From Molossus alvarezi (taxonomy: Eukaryota; Chordata; Mammalia; Chiroptera; Molossidae): a stretch of 64,000 nt of DNA. The stretch is taken from contig CM073896.1 in the NCBI GenBank assembly GCA_037176705.1, positions 18,426,708 to 18,490,707 on the forward strand. Direction: 5' to 3'. The position numbers and the translations under genes are program-made. The notes beneath the pieces were generated by a model, which was not told where the DNA came from, did not search any database, and was given only the letters and a program-made list of their open reading frames with translations. This document shows, one piece after another, positions 12,401 through 26,170 of this stretch (within the stretch, counting starts at the first letter, position 1; each line of letters opens with the position of its first letter).

Positions 12401-15400
12401 CATTTAAAAATGATAAAAAGCAGAATACTGAAAGTACATAAACCAGTAACACAGTCGTTTATTATCGTATCAAGTAATAATACACACGATGACGGGAGGA
12501 GCCATGCTCCTGCATGCCTGGCAGCCTAGTGGCTTGGTCAGCACTGACGTCACCAGACACGTGAGTGATGCCTTGCTGCAACACAGGGCTATGCGTCACT
12601 TGCGACAGTTTTAATCTTTTTTTCTTTTCAATTTTTTTCTTCCTTTATTGATTTTAGGGAGAGAGACAGAAACACTGATGAGGGAGAACATGGATTGGCC
12701 TCCTCCTGCATGCCCCCCACTGGGGATGGGGCCAAAACCTGGGCATGTGCCCTGACCGGGAATCGAACTGGCGACCTCTTGGTGCATGGGTCGACTCTCA
12801 GCCAGTGAGCCACACCAGCTGGACTAGGTAGTGTTAATCTTTGTCCGTTGTCATCTCTGGGATCACTGTCAGGGATGCGGTCTGTTGGCAGGAGCGCAGT
12901 CACATGGTGCATGGCTGTAATTGCTAAAATTGAAAGGGCCTGTGACACTTTTTCAGCAAACAAGGTTTTCTCAGAAACCAAGTCACACACAGCATCAGTC
13001 CTGAGGAAACTAAACTAAGGGAACGGTGTCCATGGTAAAGCATCACCCCTTCTATCGCTCAGGGAGCACTTTCTCTTCTTGGTGTGTCCCCCCTCCCCCC
13101 ATCTTCATGAGTTTTCCACCAAGCTTCTGTGAAAATGAGATTGTCGGGCCCTGGCCGGTTTGGCTCAGCGGTTAGAGCATCACCCCCAGACCAGAGAGAC
13201 CCCATTCGGTTCCGCTAAGGCCCAATTGGGGTTGTGTGGGTGGCAGCCAGTTGATGTGTCTCTGTCATATTGATGTTTCTCTCTCTCTCATCCTCCCTCT
13301 CTTTCTCCCCCTCTATCTGAAGATAAATGCAAAAATGTCCTGAGTGAGCATTTTAAAAAAAAAAAAATGAGACTGGCAAGGAAAATCCGGTCTGTCTAGA
13401 ATTCCTTGGAGATGCTGGAAACAGAGCTGCAGTATTGTTTTCATGATTAGCATGCAGTAGTCACATCTACTTGGTTTCCTGTTTGCATTTGTTTCTAAAA
13501 GCAGCCAGAACAGTGAGAACTCCTGGCCCGGGAAGCTTATTTCCACGCGGAGGAAGTCCGCGGCCTGCGGGAACCGGCTTGCCCGGCACACTCCTCATCA
13601 CGGCACACTGGAAGCTTAAAATCGGCCTGGGGGCAGGATTTAAGTAATGGAAATCAGCGAATGCTACAAATCAGGTGTTTTGTTTTACTTTTTCCTGGAG
13701 AGCCAGGGGTTAAATATTTGCTAACACAGAGGGTCCGAGATGAGAGCAGCCACACGAGAAGCTCCCCGGGCTTGGCCTGCTCCCCCAGGACCTCTGGGGC
13801 CCGCCTCAGGGGCGAGGTTCCCAGCGCGGGGGCCCTCATGGGCGGAGCCCAGGCCTCCCACAGGGAGGAAGGGCCCTCAGCCCCGGAGGGCCGCCGGCAC
13901 ACCTGTCCTCACTGCTTCGAGAAGGAAGTCAGCAGTTACCATGATTGTATGGACGAGGCAGCCACAGGTTGCGTCTCCCAGCGTGATGTAATTCAGTGAT
14001 TCTTGAACAAAGTCGTCGGCAGTCTTGGTTATGGGGCTGGTGTTGAGGTTCTTGGTCATTGGGGTGGAGACAGCGTATGGGGTCAGCACCTACAGTGGGG
14101 AATAAAGCTGTAATACAGGAGCCATCCGCCCACCCAGAGACACGAACCCCCATTTCACCAGCCCTTCATTTTCCAACTCTGTCCTTCCCGCGGAAAGCTC
14201 CAGGATCCGAGGCGATGAGGGAGCCGAAAACGCAGCACAGAGCTGGGCACCAGGCTCCCAGGTTCCCTTGGGCAGGAGCGCAAGCCGAGCCTGAGCCGCA
14301 CAGCCCGGGGCGGCGGTGCGCGGGGGGCTGAGCACGCGCCCACTCACAACGTGGGTGCCAGCAAAATAAAAGTGCAGGACACTCAGATTGAATCCAGAAA
14401 AACCACAATAATTCCATATCATTATGCCCCAAGTATTCCATGGGATATACTTACATTTATATTTTTGTTTGTTATTTAGCTGATACCCCAATGTAATTGG
14501 CAACCCTATCTCCGAAGTTTATTTCTAAGGTATATAGCCAAGGTTGGAGCAGTTCCAAGCGCTCTGGGTTCCCACTCTCACACTTTAGTTGGGAGCCAGG
14601 AGTGGAACCTACCTCATCAACTTTCCTGTTGTGGTAAGAAAAATAAACAACCACACATGGTACCCTCCAACTCCGCCACCAAGTTTCCGCCCAGGGTCTC
14701 ACCACCTTGCAGCCTCGTGTAAGGTTTCACCGTGCGGTTTCTTACTTCACTCCCCGACACAGAGCACTTGGCATCATTAGAGGACAGAAGAGATCCATGC
14801 TTGTTTTCTTGGTTTTATTTTTCTTCATGTCACATTTGAAATAGCACTGTTCATAACTGAACCTAATTATGACACAGATGACCCCGCTGAATGGGTCCTG
14901 GTGGAAATGAGTGCTGGCCTTAATTTGCATAACATTTGCTCCCAAAGATCTCAAAGTGGTACTCTTGGAGAGACAGAGGAACATGTATTCCCAACCTGTT
15001 TCCCGATGGGGAAATAATAAGTATTTTCATTCCTACCAGGAGATTTGGTTCTACACTCACTGAAGAACCCAGGGGCTTAGTAAACAGTGCTGAAATTGCC
15101 CGTGTCTGCTCAGACTTGGGATAACCTAGAGACGTGAGCGGGGATTGTAAACCCTGGTTTGCAGATGGGGAAACTGAGGCTCGTGGAGTTTCAGCAGGTT
15201 TTCCAGGATCACTCAGATGGAAAGTGGCAGAGCTGGGCTTTGAAAATCAAATTCAAGCCCTGGCCGGTTTGGCTCAGCGGTTAGAGCGTCGACCTGCGGT
15301 CCTGAGAGACCCGGGTTCGGTTCCCACTAAGGGCGCGTACCTCGGTTGCAGTTTGTCCCCGGCCCTGGTTGGTCGTGCGGGTGGCAGCCACTCGATGTGT

Positions 15401-18400
15401 CCCTTTCACGTTGATGTTTCTCTCTCTCTCTCTGTTCCTCTCTCTCCCTCCCACTCTACCTGAACAAAAAATGGGAAAGTGTCCTCGGGTGAGGATAAAA
15501 AAAAAAAAAGAAAATCAAATTCAAGACTATAGTACATGCTTCCTTGTCCATTTGAGAAATATTTATTGAGCACCAATTCCGTACGTGTTTGGAGAAGCCG
15601 GTTGGATTTTAAAAGGTCAGAGAGTTTTCTCACCTTCTCGTGCTGCTGGGAGAGCAGGTCTGAGATGCCTGCATCCTGGGAGGGGCACATTTCCCTCCCC
15701 CACCTCCCCCACCCCTGCTGCCCCACGGAACCCACAAATTTGCCAGCCACAGCGTCTCTCACCACACAATTCTCAAGATCAAGATGATGCGACAGCTGTC
15801 ACATGGCTAGTAAGCAAATAGCTCTGGTAATCATTCGTGTTGTTTACCCAATCTTTCTAGTTCTTTTTTCCTCCAGACACATGATAGAATTGCACTTTCT
15901 GGACCCCTGTGGTTGGGTCGGACCATGTGACCAGATCTGGCCAATGAGTCTGAGCAAAAGTGACATATGTCTTTTCTAAGCCAAAGCCCTTAACTATCAA
16001 AGCAAGATCCTCTAGAACTGGCACTTTGACCCGGCCGGTCCGCCGCTCCATCGCTGGGTCCCTGTGTCGCTGCCCTGAGCTAGTCCTGGGAGTTCACAGC
16101 AAGTGTGCATCTTGAGGGGGAATAAATCCCTGTGGTTTTAAGTCAGTGAGGTTTTAAGGGTTACTTTTTACAGCAGCAAACAGCCTAGATGGGGTAGCAC
16201 TTTTGCAAAATGAATCCGTCTTCAGCTGGGAGTTGGAAGATGGATAGGAAGGGGAAATATCTGGAGACTTTAGTTCAGCAGGGCAGAGACAGCTCTGTGG
16301 TCTAGTGACATGGCCTGGCTGTTACAGTCACTCACTGTGGCTAGGAAGTCGAAGTTGTTTGCCAAGTTCTCACCATTAACCCCCATCTGCCTTTTGAATA
16401 AGCTTTATCCAATAGCTGGTTAATTTATAAGAACACTCACCCAAGAGAGTCTCATTGAATATCAGTGTACACACCGACAATCTTACAGATATCACTGTGA
16501 GTGATCCTTTTTCATTTCCTCCCAAACAACCAAAAAACCTCTGTACATGCACCTTTTATTCCAGGTTCTCGAAACCACTTAACTCTGTGTGCCGAGCCAA
16601 CCTCATGGATCTCACTGACGCCTCAAGACGTCATATTGGTCAGCCTACAGACAGTAGTGGCTGTCTGTCTACGGTTAAGACGCGGTCACCTTTAGACAGG
16701 TCCACGCGGTTGGTGAAGGGGAAGCAGAGCGCCTCTCCCCCGATTGCTCAGAGCCAGAGTGTGAGTATCTCTGTGCCCATCACAGATGAACAGCCCGCAA
16801 GGGAAGCACCCCCACCCCTCCCAAATGGACCGAGTGCCCAGGGTCCTCTTGTTCCCTCGACACCATTCCTCCCGCATAAGCCTGTCTCCTGTACTTACAT
16901 CAGAGAGTCAAGGATGGTCGACAAGACCTCAATTTCTGTCGTGAGGCAGCATCAGGTGGCAAGAGGGTGGACAGCGTTTCTGAGCAGTCACCCTGCCCTG
17001 TCTCCTGCTTCAGCACCCAGGGCATGGGTGAGGGCCCAGCGGCCCCCAGCGGGCACAGCTTCCTCCTGGCTGCACTTGCATCACCAGTCCCGCAGGGGGC
17101 AGTGGCCCCAGCTCAGCAGGGATCTGGAGTTCCTGTTCCCAGGGACTCAGAACTGTCGCCCTCACCTGGATAATGATTCCTTTGGCTTTATATTCCGCTT
17201 GCAGTGCCTTGGAAAACGTGCACACGAAAGCCTGGAGCCGGAAGGAGAAACACCTCAGGACCCAGAGCTGGCTTTCTCCACCAGAACCAGCTCACTCAGA
17301 CTTCAAAGGGCCCCGCAAGGAGCCTGCCACTTTATCTTAAAATGTAGCTGCTCGTCTCGGGGGTCGGGCCTTCATTTCCTGGTCTGAGAAGAGCTCCCTC
17401 AATCGATAGGAACATACATTTTGGAATAAATACATACTTCGGGCTACTGCACATAAATAACCCAACTTAGGGGGAGTTGTCCCTTGTGCAGAGCACCCCC
17501 TCCTCCCAGAGTTTGTTTTTAAAGCAGGGGCATGAGGACACCTGGCTCGGCAGGGAGAGAGCAGGGCTCCCAGGCCAGGAGGTGAGTGAGGGCCGGAGGC
17601 CCAGGGGCAGCGCCGCCCAGCTGGGCCCCCGCAGGCCTTTGTCAGCCCAGGGGCGGCGCCTTTTTCTAATTTGCACCCGAACACCTGCTCCCTAGCTCTG
17701 CCCTGTACATAGAAGAGTGCGTCCCGGCAGGTCCGTCCACCAGCTATCACTCACCTTGGAAGCTGAATACATGGAGTATAGAGGCCAGGGAAACAGGGCC
17801 ACCCCAGAAGAAATGTTCAAGATGAGCCCTTTCCGCCTACAAGGCAAAGAAGCCAAGTTTCAGATGCTTTGCTGCCTGATTGCATCCTGAGAAAGAAGCA
17901 AGCGAAGGGACTCCTGTGAACGCTGGGGAAACCCATCCTCTAGAGGGGTCCACGCACACTAGGGCTCTGCTTCCCCAGCCTGAGAGTCGGGCTTCCCTTC
18001 ACAGACACAGGCACCACACGGTGATGTCGGTGGACATCAGGGCCTGTGACCGGAAGCGGCTCTGCTGTGACCAAGGTCCCCCCACCCAAGTGCAGGAAAC
18101 CTGCTGAGCTCAGACAAGATCGGGGAAGAGATCCTTCTCTATTGTGGCCACAGGAGCGCAAGGTCCCTTCTGACCCATAAAGATGACCTACAGGACAGGT
18201 GCCCTGTGTCTTCTGTGGAATTCGACCGTCATCATCTGCTCACACAGGCCCCCACAGAAGGCTCTGGAGTCCTTAATTATCCTTTTGAAGTTTAATCTCT
18301 TTAATCCGCCCCAGTGAGATGGGTTCAATTCAGAAACACTGAGCAACTGCACAGCAGAGTACAAGGCAAGCCACTGCTTCCCCTAGGGAAGATGAGACTA

Positions 18401-19953
18401 TCAGCCATTTGCTTTTAATAAATACCTCCTGGAAAAAAAAAAAAAAAAAACCAAAAACCTAGCTCCCAAGTGAGTGTTGTAATAGGGTGATAAAAACATG
18501 GAATAAATGGAGGCACGTATGGGGTGGTGGTTTTTACCACTAAATTGAAGTATTCATTCTGACAAGAGCTGAAATTCATAATAACAAAGAGATGGCCTTG
18601 GTCTCAGGCCAACTTCCGAAGTTTCCATCCTGCTCCACGTAAGTTAATTTTGTTAATACACCGTGTGCTGAATCTGCGGTTCTCTTCCTCCCTCCAGCGT
18701 GTGTTCCATCTGACCTTCAAATCTGCTTCCCTGCTGGCGGCGCTGGCCGGGCCAGAGCGTTACTGTTTCCCGTCATGTCCACTCCTCTCACAGTTGTATG
18801 GTTTGTTAAAGCAGCAGCCGAAGCAACCCCATGTCCCGGAGTCAGCGGACTGCCCGGCCAGGGAGCCCTGCTGCTCCGCGCTTGTCGGAAGAAAGGCCTC
18901 ACCTGGACTCCATGTGCCTCAGAACGAGCTGGGTCATCTGTAAGAGAAGGCCAGCGTTAAGCCTTGACAGAGGGACCAAGCAGCAGCAGGCGCTGCCCCT
19001 GGGGGAAGTGGTGTGGGAGGGAGCTGCAGAATGGCTAATCTTCTCAGATGGCCTTGAACATCTACTGGAGGTCATTCTGGCAACACTAGAGCCTGGCTGG
19101 AACCCACAGGAGGCAACGTGGACACATGGCAAATGGCCAGGCCTCTGGTTTCCCCTCCATAAACCTGAAGTCTTCCTGCGAAATGAGGCAGTGAGAAATC
19201 GGGAAATTGCTCTGGCGCTGGGGTCACCGCAGAGGTTCCCTGGACACGGGCAGAAGCAGGCTGGTCATCGGCCAGGACTGTCAGGAGACCATACAAATGT
19301 CCACCAGCATCTCAGGTACAAGGCATGGGATGGAGAAGGACATCCGTCAGTTCAACAGCAGCCACATGACAACCTGCAGGTGGTCTGTGAAATAGCTCCC
19401 TAGGTAGAGTGTATCTGTCTGTCTGTCAGAATTGTAACAGAGCTGAGAAATTTCTTCCCCTCCCAACTTTCTGCCCCCAAAGAGTTCTTCTCTACAAATT
19501 CTGGAGCTTAAGCAACCCATTAAAAGAGCTTTTCACATCATAATTGTAAGGCACAGGTTTTAAGAATTAAGGAGGAGGCAACCATATGGACTAAAATGTC
19601 CTCAAAAGTACATTTGCATGTACTCGGGCCCTGTCTGGGGATCAGGTCTGAGACAGAAAGGAACCAAATGGATGGGGTTAGGCAGAGAAATAAAAAAGAC
19701 TGGAGGCCCTGGCTGGTTTGGCTCAGCAGTTAGAGCATCGGCCTGTGGGCCAAAGAGTCTGAGGTTCAATTCCAGTCAAGGGCACGTACCTTAGTTGCAG
19801 TTCGATCCCCGGCCCTGGTCAGGGTTGTGCAGGAGGCAACCAATCAATGTGTCTCACATTGATGTTTCTCTCTTTCTCTCTCCCTCCCTCCCTCCCTCCT
19901 ACTCTATCTGAAAATCAATGAAAAATATCCTCGGGTAAGGAAGATAGATAGAT

Positions 19954-20022
<69 letters not shown>

Positions 20023-23000
20023 CAATCCTGGGGACCAGAAGGTTGGTTCTGCCTGTTGCCCGTGTGTCTGGGAGCCCTGCAGGCCCTTCCCAGTGGGCTG
20101 TGTCCTGCCAGGCCCTGCAGCCCATCTGGGGGAGCCTCCCAGCCACGTTTCACTGCTCTGGGTCTGCAGCAGGGCTGGGAGGGGTGCGGGGTGCTCCCTG
20201 GAACCCACGGGGCTGCCTCCTGAAACCCTGGGCTCGCAGGCAGGTGAGAAGGATAGGGGCCCAATTTTGCCCTCACCCCCCGCCCCCTGGGCTTCTCCAG
20301 CGTCACTGCGGGTGCCCTGGAACAGCCAGCCCACCCCCAGAACTCTCCAAGGGGTTCACTCGCCTCACTGGGAGCAACTCCAATGAGAGAGACACCAGCA
20401 GACTGTGTGAGTCTGTTACAAAGCTCCCAATATTCATTCTCCGCCCTCGCCTGCCCCTCGCCTTCAAAGCCCCCTCCCCCCCCTCGCCCTTGGTAAAGAG
20501 CCCCACCCTTCCCAGATGGCCCCTTTGGAATAACGCAGCGGTGCTCGCCCTGCCTCCAGCCAGCGTGGACCACTGGGGAGACACACTTACAAGCTACCGG
20601 TGATGTGTTTCCTCTGTTCTTTAGGGAAGTTAGTGTCTAACAAGACACAAAATAACTTTTTAGCAAATCAAAGCATTTCTCTGCTAAAGGAGTCAGAGGG
20701 TCGTCAAATGCATTTGGGAAGCCCTGTGACCAAGTGGACCAAGACCGAAAGGTCAATGTGTAAAACAACGTGACCGATTGAGGGGTAAGGCTGCCGACAC
20801 CAGCTGGACGTAGGAAACGTACGACGACGTCGGCTGGGGGTTTTCAAAAGCCATTGGTGGCTCAGCCCAAGAGAACGTGCGTCCCCCCAAACGCTGGGCA
20901 GGCAACCACGAAATACCAGTGTGCCTGCACAAAACAACCAAAGGTAAAAACAATTTTTGTCAGCCCGACTTGTCCACCTGAACTTTTTTTTTTTTTTTTT
21001 GCCGTTCCCAGCGTCCATGCTCTGCTTAGTGCAGAGGAGCTGCCCACCCTCTGGGAAAGCAGCCCTCCACGCCAGCTCGTGTTTTCCGGATGAGACTGAG
21101 CCTCCCGCGGCTCCCCAGCCAGGGCCCAGACCCAGGACCCAGGGCCAGGCCGGACTCACCGCGCAGCCCCGGGCCTGACGGATGCTCCCAGGGCGCCATG
21201 TGCGGCTGTGATTTCTGTGCCCTGAGCCGGGCGCCCAGCTGTGGGGCAAGTGGGGGCTGAGAGCCCAGGGCTCACCCACGAGCCGCTTAGCGGGCCCTCG
21301 CTGTCCAGAGGAAGGGACAGCACTGTGCTCACACAGGACAGCCATCCACTTACCGAGCAGCCCACTGGGAAGCAGCCCCTCCCTCTGCCCAGAACTGTGC
21401 GTCTTTTCCTCACTAAGGGCCCGGGGCAGGGCAGCGCTGTGGTCGTCGTGTCTATAATGCTTATGCAGCCCTGGCCAGTTTGGCTCAGCGGTTGGAGCAT
21501 CAGCCCGCGGATCAGAGAGTCCCAGGTTCGGTTCCCCCTAAGGGCACGTACCTCTGTTGCCATTTGCCGTTTGTCCCCGGGGCCCAGTTGGGGCTGTGTG
21601 GGTGGCAACCAGTCATGTGTTTTTATCGCCTTAATGTTTCTCTCTCCCCCCCCCCCCACCCCCCCACCTCTCCCTCCGCTCTATCTAAATGCAAAAAATG
21701 TCCTCAGGTGAGGATAAAAAAATAATAATAATAATAAATGCTTATGCTGAACAGCACCTGACACAACACTTAGTGCAACACTTTTCATAGCAGATGAAGA
21801 ATCTGAAATTCAAGGACTGAACAAAATGTCCAGTGCAGTCCAGCTGACTAGTAGCTGAACTGGGATCCCAGACGCGTGTGAACATGAACTTCAATTCAGC
21901 CAATGTATTAAACAGGAGTCCATAAAATCCATGCCGTGCCCTCTGCCTTTTTTCTTTTTTTCCCAAACCAAATGAGTTTTCTTCTATTTTCAAGAATAAA
22001 ATCAGAGGAAGGCACTGAATTTTTTTGTGTGTGTGCCTGGGGAAAGGAGGAGGGTAAGGGGAGGGAAGAAGAGGGGGAAGGAGAGGGGGAAGGAGAGGGG
22101 GGAAGGTGGAGGGGAAGGAGAGGGGGAAGGAGAGGGGGGAAGGTGGAGGGGAAGGAGAGGGGGGAGGAGAGGGGGGAAGGTGGAGGGGAAGGAGAGGGGG
22201 GAAGAGAGGGGGGAAGGTGGAGGGGAAGGAGAGGGGGAAGGAGAGGGGGGAAGGTGGAGGGGAAGGAGAGGGGGGAAGGTGAAGGGGAAGGAGAGGGGGG
22301 AGGAGAGGGGGAAGGAGAGGGGGGAGGTGGAGGGGAAGGAGAGGGGGAAGGAGAGGGGGGAAGGTGGAGGGGAAGGAGAGGGGGAAGGAGAGGGTGGAAG
22401 GTGGAGGGGAAGGAGAGGGGGGAAGGTGAAGGGGAGGGAGAGGGGGAAGGAGAGGGGGGAAGGTGGAGGGGAAGGAGAGGGGGGAGGAGAGGGGGGAAGG
22501 TGGAGGGGGAAGGAGATGGGGAAGGTGGAGGGGAAGGAGAAGGGGGAGGAGAGGGGGAAGGTGGAGGGGAAGGAGGGGGGGAGGAGAGGGGGGAAGGTGG
22601 AGGGGAAGGAGAGGGGGGAGGAGAGGGGGAAGGAGAGGGGGGAAGGTGGAGGGGAAGGAGAGGGGAAGGTGGAGGGGAAGGAGAGGGGGAAGGTGGAGGG
22701 GAAGGAGAGGGGGAAGGAGAGGGGGAAGGTGGAGGGGAAGGAGAGGGGGAAGGAGAGGGGGAAGGTGGAGGGGAAGGAGAGGGGGAAGGAGAGGGGGAAG
22801 GAGAAGGGGGAAGGTGGAGGGGAAGGAGGGTGGAAGGTGGAGGGGAAGGAGAGGGGGAAGGAGTGGGGGAAGGAGAAGGGGGAAGGTGGAGGGGAAGGAG
22901 AGGGGAAGGTGGAGGGGAAGGAGAGGGTGAAGGTGGAGGGGAAGGAGAGGGGGAAGGAGAAGGGGGAAGGTGGAGGGGAAGGAGAGGGGAAGGTGGAGGG

Positions 23001-23750
23001 GAAGGAGAGGGGGAAGGAGAGGGGGGAAGGAGAGCGGGAAAGGCCCCTTGAGAACCCTGAATTTTTATTTTATTTTTTCTTAAAGTCACCTTGGAATCCA
23101 GAATCCATTTCAGCACTGTCAGGTCTAATACGTCCTGACATGACAAAACTGAGTGCAGAAATCGGACTCAAACATTGGGGACAATGAATCCATCACTGTC
23201 ACTATGTCAAGCGTGGTTCAGTGTCAGAGGTTCTCCTTCCAGGGAAGGGGCCGAGTCTCCTGAGTTGCCGCATTCCAGTAGCTGCTACATTGTAATGCAT
23301 TTAACACACACATTGATCACGTACCTTCACTACGGAGGTGATGTTACAGTGGATGATGCTCTGTAATAAATAATCATAACCACAAATCAGCTGGATCTTT
23401 CAAGAAATTCTCTTGAGATGTAGTCAGTGCTAAAGAACCGTCACGTGGGCGAAAGCATGTGTCTGAGCTGTTCCCTTACTCACTAAGCTAGCCAATTGGG
23501 CTCCTAACTGAAGTTCAGCAAGTAGGCACTAGGACTGGGAAACATCTGACATCCGTACTGGGATTCTATAAGGTGTGATCTTGAACAGACGTCAATTAAG
23601 AGTTTCTTTGCCCTGGCCGGTGAGGCTCAGTTGGTTGGAGCATTGTCCCATGCACCAAAGGGTCAAGGGTTCAATTCCCAGTCAGGGCACATACAAAGGT
23701 TCAATCACTGATCAGGGTGTGGGGGGGAGGTAATTAACCAACTGCTCTCA

Positions 23751-23787
<37 letters not shown>

Positions 23788-26096
23788 CCTCCTTCTCCTC
23801 CTTTCCTCTCTCTCTAAAAATCAAATTTTAAATAAAAGGAGTTTAGCCCTGGCCAGTTTGGCTCAGCGGTTAGAGCGTCGACCTGCGGTCCCGAGAGACC
23901 CGGGTTCGGTTCCCGCTAAGGGCATGTACTTTGGTTGCAGTTTGTCCCCGGCCCTGGTTGGTCGTGCGGGTGGCAGCCACTCGATGTGTCCCTTCACATC
24001 GATGTTTCTCTCTCTCTCTTCCTCCCACTCTATCTGAACAAAAATTGAAAAATGTCCTCGGGTGAGGATAAAAAAGGAGTTTAAGGGAGATGGTTAAGTT
24101 CCAGCTGGAGGAAGGGAGGTCAGTGTACGTGGGTCTAAAGACAACAGGCTGGAGAACAGAAGGCGAATGACTGGATAGTACAAACTGAGGTTCTGGGCTT
24201 CCGAAGCCAGATAAAGAAACTACTAGAATCACCCAGGACAGACAGAGAGGGAAAGAGGGACAGACACAGACAGAAACAAGCGCAAATACAGACATAAACA
24301 GAGAAAGAAAAGTAAGAATGGAATCCGCTTAGTGGAGAGACACAAGTCTATGCCAGAGACGAGGACCACGGGGCTCGATGTACGGCCAAGAAGGGGGTTG
24401 GCAAAGACGTGCAGCGATGTCCCAGCCATCCGGCGTCCTCCCCGCGCGGGAGGCTCGAGGCTGGCACTGGGCCACAGGAATACCTGCAGCCTCAGGAACC
24501 AGAGCAGACAGCCGCTCCGTATTGGGCCGACCCCATGACTCCAGGGCCTGGGGAAGACTGAGCAACGCGTACCTTCCAGGACTGCTACATGCACAACCAG
24601 TGTGCTCCTGACCAACAGCGGAAGCCAAGGGTCTGAGCCACACTCGCTGAATTTACAATCCCCCAGCCACGCAGTTCGCATCACTGACTTCCCTCACACA
24701 GAAAGTTGAACAAATTTTATTACCTAAGAAGACAAAGAAAACCCAAGAGCTGGCCTTCTCCCACTTGCATACACAGCTGTCAGTGTTGCAGGCAGAACAC
24801 AGAGCCCCCAAAGGACTGGGACAGGAGGCAGGTAAGTTTCCATGCTCAGGAAAGGGGGGAAGACCACCTTATCCTACAGGTGGCCATGGACAGTGTAACC
24901 CTTGAGTGTGTAGCAAACACTAAGATAAGAAGAAAGGGAAACCTCCCGACACTCACGTGGAACACAGAATTCTGTCCAGACACCCTCCCCAGGCCTGGTG
25001 ATGGCCCGGGGAGAGGACGTCACCCACAGAAAGCGCAGATGTACCTGGATTACATGTGGCGTATCAAGGAAATGGCTCGGGAGAAGGCTTGGAAGCATTC
25101 CAACATTGTTGACTGACGGGGAGAGACAAAACGAAAGGATGTCACCAGAGCCAGCGGCAAGCGTTTATTGAAAACCTTAAAAACAGTCATATTCAACCCA
25201 GAAATTCTTCTCTTGGAAAGTGTATTTAAGAAAAGACATGCAAAACCATTTACAGACGAGGCTGCTCACTGTGCTGATTTGCTAACACTGGAGGAGCCGG
25301 CACTGGCAGGAAGCACAGGAGGCGAACCTCGGTGCAGCTCTATGCGGGAAGCAACGAAGTCACTCACAAGCACGGCTGCTTAGCCTGAGACGTGGGGCAG
25401 CGGGTGTGATGACTGGCTTCTAAAAATGCTGCAGATAGGTGGGTGTAATCCCGGATTTGAAAATATGTGCAAATAGGTAAAATACATGTCAATGTATGAA
25501 ACTGCATCTGGAAGGCTATGCACCAAAATGCTTTCTCAGGTAAGTTCATGATTCTTTCATGTGCTTCTCTATTCTTTCCAGTTTTTCTGCACTGATATGT
25601 TTTACATTTTTATTTGTAAAAAGAATTAGGAACGAATTCTTTTTTAAATTCAGCAGGAAGTTTAGAAATCAAATCTTTCTTCTATACACAATACAAACAC
25701 TGTACTGTGTACGTAGTTATGAAATAGCTTGTTTATAAATCATCACAGAAAAAAATATTATCTTGTTTTCTGAATGAGGTAGTCAGTTCTCAAACAAGCA
25801 CACCAACCTGCCATTTCACAGGCCAATCACAGCAACACGTGCTTGCTGAGTTCCTTTAAGCCAGTGTTTCTGAGATTCCTTCTTCCTGCCAAGTGTCAAT
25901 ATCCATCAGTGAGCCCTGGCCGGTTTAGCTCAGCAGTTAGAGTGTCGGCCCGAGGACCAATGAGTCACAGGTTCAATTCCAGTCAGGGGCATGTACCTCT
26001 GTTGTGGTTTGGTCCCTGGCCCTGGTTGGGGTCGTGCGGGAGGCAGCCTACTCAATATGTCCCTTTCACATCAATGTCTCTCTCTCTCTGTCTCTG

Positions 26097-26130
<34 letters not shown>

Positions 26131-26135
26131 CCACA

Positions 26136-26170
<35 letters not shown>

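Larger units (their letters stand above)
9562..12917 (-). mobile_element. Near full-length Tigger (Zombi/Tigger4-like) DNA transposon fossil
   Basis: Starts cagtcatgtgtcacttaac and ends gtgcatggctg, imperfect inverted ends, each bordered by TA (9560-9561 and 12918-12919), the TcMar target. Internal blocks such as cacattagcctaggcctaca and aaccagtaacacagtcgttt, and a decayed transposase on the minus strand, fit an autonomous pogo/Tigger element. Removing the four Ves copies inside it leaves about 2.5 kb. It lies in HSD17B3 intron 10. The subfamily name is from memory. Confidence 0.8.

Noticed and set aside
13740..14340. Possible CpG island or hidden promoter near exon 10
   Set aside because: GC-rich but with modest CpG by eye, internal to the gene, and without transcription-start features.
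19899..21345. 213- and 224-codon minus frames
   Set aside because: GC-rich chance frames; one starts in unique DNA and runs into a GATA microsatellite and Ves. No domain, no splice context.
21908..23187. Open frames of 370-412 codons on both strands rich in Gly-Glu or Pro-Ser
   Set aside because: They are readings of the polypurine minisatellite, which almost lacks the bases needed for stop codons. No real protein is implied.
23605..24080. CRISPR-like or operon-like arrays suggested by regularly repeated blocks
   Set aside because: The repeated blocks are dispersed Ves SINEs with target duplications in a mammalian intron; no short direct-repeat/spacer structure exists anywhere in the window.
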